A stretch of 64,000 bases of DNA from Gymnothorax reevesii (Eukaryota > Chordata > Actinopteri > Anguilliformes > Muraenidae): contig CM056588.1 of the NCBI GenBank assembly GCA_029721435.1, positions 34,340,930-34,404,929 of the forward strand, in the 5' to 3' direction. Of the stretch, positions 39,519 to 52,738 are shown one piece after another (positions within the stretch are counted from its first letter, which is position 1; the number at the start of each line of letters is the position of its first letter). The notes below the pieces were generated by a model. The model had not been told where the DNA came from and made no database searches. It worked only from the letters and a program-made list of their open reading frames with translations. A program made the translations under genes and the position numbers.

Positions 39519-42500
39519 TTCATTTTACAGGAGATGACACGTACAACGTACAGCTCGTGTAGTCGTTCACGTTCGGATAAAGTGCAGCAAATGCTATGAA
39601 TACTAAGCTAGTATTACAGAATGCGTTTAAACAGTCTTACATTGCATTTGGTCCTGCAGACGCATCTCACCCCTCAAGTGAACGGTTTGAAGAGAAGAAC
39701 AGAACTCAGGGTCGCTCTGTCTGCACCATGATTTCCCCAACACTAATTCAGCTGTGTCTCCCCCAATCAACATCTGCTGAGATGCTCGGGCCAATCAGCT
39801 TCACCAGAGACTCAGAAACCAACGCCAGACTCTTTCAGGAAATCATTTCGAGAAATGGTGTGTTACTTCATCTGAGCCAATAATGGACACAAATAATGAC
39901 AAGCATCATCACCGAGGACGACTCACTGCTGGAGTCAGCTCATGCATTTACGCCAAGACACACGACAAAACAGCACAGACACAGCAATGAAATGGATGCA
40001 GTGCATGACAATACTCTCACCAAAAGCAATTTCCTGAATTGTATTCTGCAAGTCTTTACCTCCGGGAATCACAATATCGAGTGTTTAATCACACTGTACC
40101 GTACAGAGTATCCAACCTGCAGGTAAAAACCCAAATATAGATCAATGATTTTGGACACGATGCACATCAGAAAAGTTCATGCCTCTCAATAGTGCCACAC
40201 CAAACATGGGGATTGATTTCATGTAGTGATTAGTTAAGGTAATTGATCGCTTACAAGAATGATGTAGCCTGGTTTTATTGATCCATTCAGCAGAATTCAC
40301 TGCAAATCTAACCATTTACACATGCGCACATATGAAGGGACACTCACACACGCGCGCGCACACACTCTGCATTCTGCAGCAAAGCTGACTTCCTCCCCCT
40401 CTCAGAGTGACTGCAGATTAAAAAGCTCACCGCCTCGTGCACTGAATCTAGATTTAAAATCAGCCCAGTTTATTGCTGGACAGATTCACGGAGTGATTGC
40501 CATCTGCCCGGAGACGTGGACACAGAAATAATGGACCCCGTCACTCGCTGGAATACAAATCTGTGCTGATGTTCACATGTAGAGCAGAGATTTCCCACAA
40601 ACCCAGTGAGTCCTGGGTCATGTTACCCCCATAGACAGGACCGTATAATCACCCAGCATGCAAATTCCCTAACAGTGCACCCTCACGCAGCTCTCTGAAC
40701 AGTAATCTGGATCCTCTGTAATTGAGATGTTACTCATTCTGAGGAACCTGCTTCAGTTTCATTATAGCAATAATTTGCAGGGCTGCAGCACAGCTTAATT
40801 CAATTATCTGTGATATAAATAAATCTCAGAGGAATGAGCTTGAAGGGCAATAAGGCCTGTGGTTAATAGAAATAATCACAACAATAATAAAGCCTGAGGC
40901 CCAGTTAGCAGAAGAGGAGTCTGTATCGGTGTCTGTCTGTTTCTCGCCCTCTCTCGCTCTTCCCTTCCACTCTCCGTCTCTCACACTCTCTCTTACCCCT
41001 CTGCGCTGAATAGGACACAGTGAACCTGCATCAGTCAGGAACAGTGTGACCTGAAGCCTGTATGAACAGCTCATCGTTGAGTTTTGTTCGCAAACGGCGC
41101 AGTCTACATATCTGGGCAGTGAAGAGCAGAGGCCGCATTTCCTTCACTCCTCGCGCGATATGGATGCAAAACACCACTGAAGTTAAAGCTGATAGAATCT
41201 GCGATCAGCTCACATTCACCGACTTTCGATCCACTGCATTAAAGCAAAGAGCCATAAGGCAAGAATTGTAACACTGTCCGAATGCGTGACGACATCAGTG
41301 CACGCGAGACCATCACAACCTCACTCCAGCCAGCCTGCCAGCGCTGAGGCGCAGCTCTGAAGCTCTGTGTTGGGCTGGATGCTCACGGCTGACTGCTGAA
41401 CACGTTCTCGTCAGCAGCCAGTCAGGAGAAAACACTGATTCACAAAGAGAAAATGTACCTTTACTACTCGGGCTAACTGTAAGGTAGATCGATTCGTGGT
41501 CTACCGCTTCATTCGTCCGTCCATCCATGTATAGTCCACATCCATCTATAGTCTGTAAGTTACCCAGAAGCGTTTGGGTATCCCTTCATGAAAACGAGAC
41601 TGATCACGAGTCTAAGTTGGGTAGCCCGAGTGACTGTGCCTTCTTGGCGTCGAGCTCAGCCAAACTGCTGCAAAATACTCAGTCTTCAAACCTGTCACCA
41701 ACTGCTACTGAAAAATGTACAAACTGGATACAAAATGAAAGCAAAGAACTAACAGAAAAGTTGATGTGGTGCTTTTAAAAGCCAGTTAAGATGAAGCGTT
41801 GAACTCCACAGAGGCAAAAATAAACCAGCTCATTAACTTATTATCCAGATACACAACACTCAGCTCTGACTTTAATGACATTTTACTGACACAAGGAGCA
41901 CTAGAGTAAAGCAGGACGCACATCAGACTCAGACAGAGCTAATCAGAGCAGGAAGGGGAAATGACTCAGCCAATCAGAGAAAAGGGGGATTAGGGTAAAT
42001 TTTGTGGGAATTTGCCTTGATCTCTGGGGACTGTAGGACTACGACAGGCTCATCCAGCAGGATAGTCCCCATCACTGCGCTGGGGGGTACACTGGGATTT
42101 AATGCCCCGGACCGGCCCAACACCAGCTGCTCCAGCAGCATGAGACCCCACACACCTCCGGCCCACACCGTGCGGCTACACATTACACACACTGCACACT
42201 CGGGAGGCGCGAGAGCAGACATGAGAACACAACAGCCATTATCTCCATATTACACATTCTTACGGATCACAGCCAGAGAAAACACAATCATAGACATGTG
42301 AAAACCAATTTAGGCCAAACCGGCTCACCAAAGCACGGCAAATCTGCCCGTGGAGGGAGGGATGAGAAATACCAATATGAAATTTTTGAAATTCAAACAT
42401 TTTAATCAAGGCTCATTTTCGTCTCCAACACCTCTTCCCTTCACCTAGCAGTAATTGGGCGATTCCCCGCACGTCACTCCTTCTGAGGGAGGACTGAAGT

Positions 42501-44723
42501 CGGCACCGCCACCTCAGCAGGGGAGCCGGGTGCTAATTAGCGCGCCGGGATGAGTGGAGTTTCACTGCGCGCTACGACAGAGTCGCTAAACGTGCTCCGC
42601 TAGAGCAGCGCGATCTGAACAGGGCTACTGTCAGGTTTACGATGATGTCTAAAAAAAAAAAAAAAAAAACAGTGCAGATGAAATGGGGTTTTTGACAAAG
42701 TGCCAGGGAGACGACACCAGGGAGAGGAACAGCGATGGTGGGGGTGGTGGTGTGGGTTGTGGTGGTGGTGGGGGGGGTGGTTCCATGGACCCTCCCCCCG
42801 GCCGTGCAGAAAACAGCACGAGCTACACTCGATCCCCCCCCCCCCAGAGGATGCACTTAAACTCTCTGCGAAACTCACCATTACAGCCCGCTGTGATCAG
42901 AGAGCCCTGCTCTGTAATATCATGATTAAATCTGACCGTCACTGTACCGCAGCCCAGCTCAAATATTACTGCTCCGCTCCAAACTCACTTCAAACAACTT
43001 AAAAGGGGACGTGAGAGGGAAGCTAAAGTAGAGTAAAATTCTGCAATATGACGTCAACTGGAGTGAATCAATCTTCCGACTGAACTTTTTTTCAGTGGGG
43101 AGTCAATTTGATTGAAGTTAAATTCGGTCGATGAATCTGAACGCGGATCGACCGACATCATTTGGAGGGGAACAGATAATTGACAAATGAATTTGATCAG
43201 CATCACGCCCGTTCAAACGCAATGACATCACATTAAAAGTAAACTTGTCTTCTAGGAAGAGAAGGGAAACAATTTTTGCTGGAAAAATACACAAGTTTAA
43301 CAATTGTATTATTCTTCTGCACGACTTCTGCATATTGTTACAGTATATTAAGAACTAATGAATTGAGAAAAAGTGATCTCAGCTTGAGCCTACAGCTAGC
43401 CTTGGAACCGGAGTCACAAAACACCACCGTAAACTCCACCGAATACTTTCTGGAGTCTAAATTCCCTCACTTCCACCTCTAGCCCTCCTTCCAGAAGCAA
43501 CAGAGCTGAATTCTCCAGGGTCATTCCGTACTTTAAGCAGGCTTCATGTACTCTTCCAGAGGACAGTACCCCCAAAACAGGGCTCCTCTCATTTGACCAA
43601 TCCGAGCCAAACAGCACAACACAGGGCCTGCCTACATCAAGCAGAGCCCCACGCTTAATGCGCAGGGAGAGTTTGTTGTCACGGCAGAAGAGCGCAGTAC
43701 ACGAGCAATGGATTATGGGTAAGAGATGGGCGCTAAATGGTGGAGTAGGACAGGAAGCACTGAGCTGATGAGGGGGAAATCTTGACATAAATCCCCATCG
43801 TCAGGATGCCTCCGGTGAGCCCACACCTGGATGTTGCTGGGTCATGTGGAAACACACAGTGGTCAGAACCTCCTCGAAAAGAAAATGTGATCAGTTGAAG
43901 AGCCACAGCCTTCAGATTTCAATTTCAACCCCTCAGTTCATGAGGTCAGCCGCAGGACATTCTGGAAACCTGGAGCTGAGAGGCAGGCAGGGACCTCCTG
44001 AGTGACTGCTAGGGCGTTTGTGTTTCAAGAGGCGCACGCAGCAGGTAAAATGGGCTTTATCGGTGACCCTGGGGTCGGCTGGTGCGCCCTTGGCTTATGA
44101 GCAAATGGTAAGGGGTGCCAGTGGGTGAATGTCACAAGCGATACTAGTTGTCTGTAGTCGATAAGTAATGAACCCACTCTGCCAACTTGACAATCCGGCG
44201 ACCGCCACCACACAAACCAGGCAGGGATGAAGTGTAGACCACATTCCAGCACAAACCATTTTCACAATGCTGCTGTCGTATCGAGGCAAAGCAATGCAGT
44301 AAGGCATTAGTGTTTGTCGGGCCACGTGACACACCTTTGGAGGGCTTTAATTAATACACGATTCGCTCCCAGATCAGAGGGTGGAGAGCCGTATGGTGAA
44401 TTGGTTACTGGTTTTCACCAATGACTATAGACCAAAGAAACAGATGAGGTGAACTGACTAATTGACCATTTGGACAGATCAATAAAGTGTTCAGTAACAA
44501 GATCATCAGGTACAGCTGATCTCCAGAACTAGGGGTGGCCAACCCTGCTCTATTAGGGTCAATGACGTGACACTGCCCGAGTGCACTACTTTGGTTTAAA
44601 ATAATTTTAAATGATTCATAATAAGCACAATTTTTGATAAAACCTGTTTAATTGGAACATATTTCCAGTTTATCATAAAAATGATAAAAAACATTCTATT
44701 TTTTGCCATCTCAAACCCTCAAG

Positions 44724-45083
44724 ATGTCAGGCGGCGCAACCGTTCCAGCAAGTTAACATGATGTTAAATGTATTCAATATGTAATTTAAAATATGAATAT
44801 AATATTAATATGGGGGCATAATTTTATGTTGACAATCTTACAAATAAACAAAGTTTAATAGTTTAATTGTTCTTAAATTGTTTGGAAAACCAAAATACCC
44901 GCCGCCTACAATAAAGAATCCATAAGTTACTTTTAATACCTAGCTCAACTACAAAATAATAATGTTTTAGGCAGAGTAGACACACTCAGGTATACTTACT
45001 AAAAAAAAAAACACTTAGAAAAAAGAGGGAAGTGTGTTTTTTTTTATTCAAGAAACATAACTTTTGGTTGCGCCACCTGACAT
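44724..45083. mobile_element. AT-rich element with 18-bp inverted repeats
   Basis: ATGTCAGGCGGCGCAACC at 44724-44741 is inverted at 45066-45083 with one mismatch. The enclosed 324 bp is strongly AT-rich and non-coding. These may be the true ends or inner arms of a longer element covering about 44580-45290. Confidence 0.5.
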
Positions 45084-45943
45084 TTTTTGGCAAACACAGT
45101 CTAAAACTGCACTAAAATCCTGTAAATGTTGTGCAACCATTAAGACTTGATTAAAAACACTCTTCCAACTTCAAATAAAGGTATTCTGTACATTAATAAA
45201 CATTTATAAAAAAAACATTTTTAAAAGGCTTATTTGTCATTGACGCGTAAAGGTATCTTCAATATTAATATAAAGGCATGAATGTGGATGGCAGCCCTCG
45301 TATGGCCTGAGTCCTGTATGATAACTTAGTCACAACTCCAGCACTCAGGAGATGTTGTGAGAACACCTTGGGTTAGCTGTGATGCCCGCTTATCGCCCTG
45401 CGGAAAACAGGTCTTCAGTCCTACTGCCACCTCTATTAAGGGCGAGTTCAGCCAGTGAGTTCCACAGACCAAACGGCATTAGAATTCTCGGGGCGAGCCC
45501 TCAGATCAGCCTTTAATAATGTATCACTGGGAGGGTGAAAGGCTTTAGATGGGGAGTGCAGCCCCCCCGCTCCACCCCTGCTGAGCCCCCCAAAATGCAC
45601 GAGGTGCAGGCTGCAGGGGTCCGGGCTCTGGAGAGGGATGGTGGGCAGGGCCCAAAGAGCTCTCCTCTCCACATCTCATCTCCCCTCAGGCAGCAATACC
45701 AAAGGCCTGCACAGAAATAACAGAGGCAGTTCTGATGCACACCTCAATTAACTGTCCACTTTCATAAAAACCCCAAAACAGTCCACTCTCCCAGGGGACT
45801 CCCAGACACAGCATGCAAATACACCAGGCCTGTCGCTGAAGTCACAGTAGCACATGGAGCCGCTTTTCATGTGACCAGTGAAGTTGTTGCCGTTGTTTTG
45901 CCGTTCTGTGAAGCAGATTGCGAGGCTAACGTTTAACTCTTAA

Positions 45944-46490
45944 CCTCCTGAGTGCCATATGGCACTCTCGCATAACGTCTCTGTATTCATGTGTCTCAGT
46001 TGCCATGTTTAGATCAATCAAAATCACCATCCACTCAGAGCGTGCTGTGGATTGGCTCGGGATATTCAAAGCGTGAAACAACTTTCACTTTAGTGAAAAT
46101 TATTCTTCACATTTATCTTTGTTTCCATGTTGTAGTGCATTATAGACAGTAAACCCTACTGTTGGTTAGACAAACGTACAACTCTCTTAAGTGGTATAAG
46201 CAACATAAAATAATTTTAAAGCTGCCAGAACAGAAGACTGTTTAGTAATTATATCAATACTCTGGAGTCTCAGCAGATTTTTCAACCCCTTTTAGAATTT
46301 TTAAAAATTAAACTACGATCAGATGCATGTCAAATCAGTGTCCGATAACTTTTCTTTCAACAATGTTGCTCTGTCTATAGTTTTTGCTGTACAAAGCTTT
46401 TTGTGGGGGTACCATAATAAGTAGCTAGATGGCTCATCTGCCGCAGGAAGGAGGGCCCTGGTGCACATTTCACTCCCAGGAGGTAAAGGG
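45944..46490. mobile_element. 547-bp piggyBac-like MITE flanked by TTAA
   Basis: TTAA at 45940-45943 precedes CCTCCTGAGTG. The right end reads CACTCCCAGGAGGTAAAGGG and is followed by TTAA at 46491-46494. The inverted ends share CCTCCTGRGAGTG; the left copy appears to lack the CCCTTTA prefix seen on the right. The interior has no transposase ORF. Confidence 0.65.
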
Positions 46491-47035
46491 TTAACAGCGC
46501 TATTCTAGACCATCACTTGATGGAATCCCATAATGTCCCACTGTGGCCATGCACTGCCCTGACAGTAGCATACAAAGTACACAGTTAGCGAGCTACGCAC
46601 CAATAATCAATACCCTCATCAGGCAAAAGCAGACCGAGGCCAATTACTGGTGTGCGAGAGTGCGGAGGTGGAATTTTAAACAAATCTAATTAAACTGGAC
46701 AAGTGATCGCTTCCATCAATCAGACCGGGCAGAGTATCGAAGACTCTTTCGGTTACTTAATGTGTAACAGGCTGAAATTACCATACCCTCCCCTTCGTTA
46801 ATGCAGAGTCATCCTGCTTCCTGCCTTTACTGTCGTACTGCTGTGCAATTAACCGCATGTGAAGAGCTGAACTTTGACCTTGTGGGTCCAGAGGGACGGT
46901 GGGAGATGAGGCAGTAATGTGCTGTAGGGAAGGCTGGGCTGGATGCGGGCTCTGCAGGGCTTTCATTACACCACACAGCGCAATACTAACAACACACTGC
47001 ACTGACTTCTGAATGTGTGCATGTGCGTGTGCATG

Positions 47036-47060
47036 TGAGAGAGAGAGAGAGAGAGAGAGA
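47036..47060. repeat. (GA)n microsatellite
   Basis: About 12 GA units after a GT-rich stretch. Confidence 0.9.
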
Positions 47061-47894
47061 ATGGGTAGGTGAGTGTGTGTGAGCGAGCGACAGCAACAGA
47101 TGGACAGTAACAGGATCCTGGGTGAAGGTGAACAGTCACTATGACAGGAGGGGCAGGAAAACCGTTTCCTGATACGACGCTTCTCAAAAGCAACCTTTGA
47201 AACCCTTGTTATCTAAAAATGAGAGGAAATGACCGGTAAATGACCTGATATGTGCAGCTAGTACTCGTATGAGGCCTGATAAAGGGATTCGGTGCTCATG
47301 ACGCCAACTTTACTCCAGGTAATTCAGCATAAGTGTGATTCTTCACTTCAGGCAAATTACTGCCTCTGTTCTCAGCCCCCAACTGATTCAGCACAGATAC
47401 CCGCGGATAGCAGCAGTGCATGATGGGAGCAGATCACTAGACTGTAAACAAATGAGCAGGGAGCGTAAAGCCTGCGAGCGAAACTCGGATCACTCCATGA
47501 AGTGGGTCCTGGACAACATTCAACTGACCCCACGGAGGCAGTGGATTATGGGAAGGCCGCGACAATGGGGGAGGATGGGAAGGTTGTCCCGGCCTGGAGA
47601 AGAGGTCATTCTAGCCCTCTTAGTTGCTGGCGAGCAAGCGAGATTTCTCCTACAGAGGAGGGGCAATGCTCCCCTGACCCTCATTTCGAGACCTTCATAT
47701 TTCTGTTACTCAATGTGGCAGAATGTACCTTTGCCTGCTGTCTGACTGAGCTGGGGGGGGGGGGGGGGATGCACGTCTGGGTCTCTCACTCCCAAAGAGG
47801 GGCAGCTTCAGCACTGGGGGGAGGGTGGCTGGTCTGTCGGGCCCATATTAGGTTTCACCCCACTCATATCCCGCCTCTCTCCATCAAATGCCGT

Positions 47895-47895
<1 letters not shown>

Positions 47896-47931
<36 letters not shown>
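47896..47931. repeat. (CA)n microsatellite
   Basis: About 18 uninterrupted CA units. Confidence 0.95.
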
Positions 47932-47936
<5 letters not shown>

Positions 47937-48514
47937 TCATTAGGTAACAGGACACACAGGACACTGGGGGTGGGGGGGATTGAGAGAATGGGCCTGCGCT
48001 GAAGGGGACAGCTGCTCAGACACTGGTCTGAAGGTGACGAATAACGACACTGAACAGGGGCCAGAGTGCATTACGGCACCAGCTATGGGACGGGTTACTA
48101 AGCTCGCTGTGGACACCATACTGGACAATTCTGACTTTGAAATTGAGACAAACCAAAGGGCTTTTTTACGTTCAGGTTATAGTAGCACACAACAAGGGTG
48201 CTAGATGACGACTAAAACCTGAATGCTTTCAAGAAATGTGTAAGCTACTTCAGTTCAGGAGGGTTTTTCAAACCAATTGCCTCAGGCTAATCTTCAGCCT
48301 GTCAGCAGCCCAGGTCCTGATGCCCATACATCATGAGCTCTGTGTACGATTCCACGATCCTGTAATGGCAGCATTGGCCGTCAGTCACTGCTCTGATGAC
48401 CATCTGTGCATTTATTTCACAGATTGCGAAACTACAGTTAAAACAGTTGACCAATAGGGTTATTTTTCAGCATGGGTTGGGCCTCGTCTCTTACGAAAAG
48501 AAAGAGTCTTGTGT

Positions 48515-48700
48515 GCGAGCAGCTACCTCCAGTGGATCTGAGTGCGAGCCACCATCTCAGGAGAATCAGGGCACTAGCTGCTACCTCCGGTGGATCTGTG
48601 AGCTAACCACCATCTCCGGGGGATCTGCGCACTGGTTGTTAGCTCACGAGGGTCAGTGCGTTAGCTGCTACCTCAGAGGAATCAGTATGCGAGCTGCTTC
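48515..48700. repeat. Diverged tandem repeat, unit about 40-45 bp
   Basis: Four to five imperfect units built on GCTACCTCNGGTGGATCTG and GTGCGAGC blocks. Confidence 0.6.
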
Positions 48701-49749
48701 CACAGAATTTCAGTGCCTGCTCTCGAGCTGCTTGGAATTTCCTGTTGACGGGCCGCAGTGCTAAGCACTGATGGCTTCATGGAAAACTGTAGGTTGCATT
48801 CAGAGGGAGAGAAACAGGGACTGAAATGTGCGGAAAACCTTCAAGGTCAGACTGTAGAAATTCTGCCGTCTCTCTCTTCAGACCAACAACTCAGCCAGTT
48901 AAAAACATCAAATATTTCCCTTCAGCGTCCCGGCTGACGAACTGGGCTTATGAGCAAGTCTTGGTGACTAAAATGCCATATTTGACTCGCAGTACCAGGA
49001 TTTGCCACCACAGAAACAGCACAGAAAAGTGAACGTGTCCCATAAACTGAACCACACATCCACTGAACCACACAAAGCCAGCAGTCACTGGCAGAGAGTT
49101 TGCGTCTGCACAAAATGATCGCTAAAGAGTCAGTACAACAACGGAAAAGACCTGAACTCCCCAAAGAGTGTGGAGACCGGAGCAAGAGCTATTAAGCTCA
49201 GGGGAGGACTTACTGGGTGCTGACACCAGGTAACAATAATGCAAACATCAGGTGAGCAGCTGGGAGACGTGCCCAGGCTCGGCAGATGGAAAGCGGAGCC
49301 ACTGCTTACCATCGCCGGGGCTAACAGACATACGAGAGGCGAGCAGGGACCAGGAGAGGGAAAGGCGATACTTGAATGCTAAACTGCACCCCCAGCTAAT
49401 CGCGTTCAGTGTGCACAGCCTCCATTTTGTTCTCTTTACAAGTGCCTCCCTCACACCACACCGAGGGACCCATAACGGCTCCAGGTCCCGTCGGCTTTGT
49501 GTTTGCAGCCACAGTGTTAAAGCTGAAATCATTTCATCCCTAATGGCTCCACGTGGGTCTGTTTGCAGCCGATTTACCCAGCAGTAAAGTGACTCATCGC
49601 GGCACCCAAAGCTTTTCACAACAGCAACACCTCCCATTACAGCAGGGGGAAACACACAGGCACTCAAGCGCTTTTGCACACACACGCGCTACACACTAAC
49701 ACTCAAACAGAAAAATGCTCAAGTGAACACATTCACATACATCAAGTCT

Positions 49750-49751
<2 letters not shown>

Positions 49752-49780
<29 letters not shown>
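49752..49780. repeat. (CA)n microsatellite in a CA-rich region
   Basis: About 14 CA units within a wider ACA-rich stretch at 49675-50000. Confidence 0.92.
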
Positions 49781-49786
<6 letters not shown>

Positions 49787-50645
49787 CACAAGGATAAACA
49801 CACAACAGGTACGATACAAACACAAATCTAAACACGCTCCTTATACATACAAATTCACATGTGCATGCGCACACACACACACACACCAAATATACAATTA
49901 CGTTTACAAACAGAAGAGCACCCGCACAAACACATGAAGACTCAAAGTCACCGAGACGCACACAAAACACACAAAGACATAAATGCAAACACACACTATA
50001 AAGACAGGCATTAAGCATGCGGTCTTATTCAGAGACAAAACACTGTACAATGTGAACAAAAACACACCCAGTCAAGTCAACATGCACCATATACAAACAC
50101 AAAGCAGAAATGAAAGGCACAGTAAATAGACACAAAACTAGGTCAGGGCAGTTCTGGAGTTCTCACACACCCACGACAGCAGCTCCACCCCCCCACAGCA
50201 TTCTGTAAATCCCTGCCCCTCCCCAGCACAGAGCCCTCCCGTATGGATTACATAACAGGGTGTGTATGGTACAGGGGCCGTCGCACCCTTCCCTCACTCA
50301 AACATAATTGTGGAGCCCTGAGTGCACAGGACTGGTGAAATGACTCTCTCTGCAACTCAGCCCACGGGGCCCCTGTGGAAGACCCCCAGCAGGGCTCTCT
50401 TTAATGCAGGTGGGGCCCTCAGAGAGGCAGCTGAGGGAGTACAGTGTGTGCTCACTGCCGGGGCTCTTGACAGAGACAGATACACACACAGGAATCAGAG
50501 CTCAAACCCCAAACGCTCAACACAGTCATATCGAGGACAAAAACAAACTCTGCGGTCGCAATGTCAGCCCCAAATGCTGCTTCCTCAGTTTACCGAGCCC
50601 TTACACACGACACCAGTTACACCACAAAACACACTGAAGCACCCC

Positions 50646-50649
<4 letters not shown>

Positions 50650-50676
<27 letters not shown>

Positions 50677-50677
50677 G
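50650..50677. repeat. (CA)n microsatellite
   Basis: About 14 uninterrupted CA units. Confidence 0.93.
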
Positions 50678-52708
50678 GAAAAGACATGCACATACACACA
50701 GTTATGCGTAAACTACTCAGAGCTAAACTAACCATGCAAGACAAATGTTCTCTTCAGTCATATTGTGCTCCTGACAGCATCAATCACTAATCAATGGACA
50801 CAGGATGACCGGCGATGAAAGCCTGTCCGCCCAAATTTCGCACACTGACATGATGTGCAGCCCGTTCAATGTGGAAAACTAAAATAAAAGCTAAAAAAAA
50901 AACCAACTTCTGCAGCTCCATAAAATACTGCAATCAAATGTTCCAAAGAAAACTTCAGATAGCAGCACTTCAGCAGTGTAAGAGTACTGCTGTTCAAGGC
51001 CTCTGATTCTGACAGCTCAGTAGCAGACCGCAGAGAACACACCGTGCTCACGCATTCAGGCAGTTCACAAAAACAGAATGGATGATGCGCACAAGCTCTC
51101 CTCTCCCGACACTTCTGTACACAAACTCAGGCAGGTGAAGGAGGGGTGGAGGGGGGGAGGGGGGGGATTTTACGCCAGATAAATGGCCGTGCTTCCTTTA
51201 TTCACACAATGGGAATGTGGGTTCTGTGCTTAAGATGGGCGATGCGAGCGACAGCCCATGTTCCTCGACAGGCACCGTTATGTAGCTGTCCATTCTCACC
51301 CAAACAAAGCAAACCTGACTCAACTGATAAGCAGATCAGAAGCTCAACCAGATCTCTGGCCTCTGAATGGGGGATGGAGTGAAAACCAGCAGGCCGGCCG
51401 ATTCTGCACTTATGCGCAGGTGTGCAGACGCAGCACCGAGACTGTGTGTGTAACACCAGCTCTGAATCACAGGCAGCGATAGGGCTGTGATTCACTCAGC
51501 ACTCTCCCTGTACACAAAACAGAACTCACTCCAGCTCCACACACACCAACTACACCGCAAATGTCCTCTGAACAGAGGGGGAAAACAATCTAAATATGCA
51601 GTATGTTGGAGCAACTACACCCGTCGTGTGAACATACTTCTGCATACCAAGTGTCTGCAGGAATATGGGCAGGTCGACAGAAACATCTGCACACGCTCAG
51701 AATGAAACTCTCCAGCGTAAGAGCGTCTTCACAGTGGCACCGGAGAGCCAACGGCAGTGACTCATCAGTTTGCAGCAAAGCTCCCCTCCCCCATCCCACA
51801 ATCCTCCGCTCTCTGAACAGAAACAAGCCCATAAACCAGAGAGCGAAACGGCTTCTTGCTAATGTGCAGAGCTACAGCAACAGCCTACTGCACAGTAGAG
51901 CTGCATTATGGGGACAAAATCATATATTTTTGATGGAATACCAATATTGTGGAAAGACCGGAAGTTTTACAACAGGCCCTCGCACAAAATATTTACACCG
52001 GAGGAGATTTTTGATGAACAGTCAATGATGACTGGGATGACTAGGCAGGCAATGGCTAGAAAAGTCTTATCAGTTCACACAACTGTATTCCATTACTGTA
52101 CTGAGGTCATTAATACCAGAAAAGATAACATGTCATATCATACACATACAAAATGCATACAAAATCTCTTCATATAAACTGAGCTTGGGTTGAGGACAAT
52201 ATCCAAAATCTTAGCTGGAGCTTGTATCACAATCAACATACTAGTGTCAATATATTGCCCGAGCCCCACTGAATCTTCAGTATCTCAGAAACTCTCGACA
52301 TATACTGAGCTTCGGTGGGGGATGGTGGGCATTTTTAGACCTTACTCCCTTTAAAACAGTGCGTGAGGAGAATGATGGCTGATCTCAAACATCAGAATTA
52401 TACAAAACGCATAAAAATGGCGAAACTCGCGAAACCCAACAACAGCACACCGACCTCTCAATAACACACAATTTTACACAATTTAGATTTGCACGTGAGC
52501 GCTTGCCAAGAGCTCAAAAAGTTTAAAAGACATTGACTGAAAAAACAAAATAATTCATCTTTCAAACCTTGATTTTTTTCAGCAACTTCCATTGTAACTG
52601 GGCTACATGCTGCACTAACCACCCAGCCTGATACAAACTGACGGGGTGCTGTCTGACAGTTCGAGGACATGATATCCAGGATGGAGCCCACATCTATTTT
52701 TGTGGGGG

Positions 52709-52738
52709 GAGAGGGAGAGAGAGAGAGAGAGAGAGAGA
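52709..52738. repeat. (GA)n microsatellite
   Basis: GGGAGA followed by about 12 GA units. Confidence 0.92.

Noticed and set aside
42540..42610. CpG-containing patch as a possible ankrd11 promoter or first exon
   Set aside because: Too short and without a clear donor or core-promoter motifs on the minus strand; it could not be supported from sequence alone.
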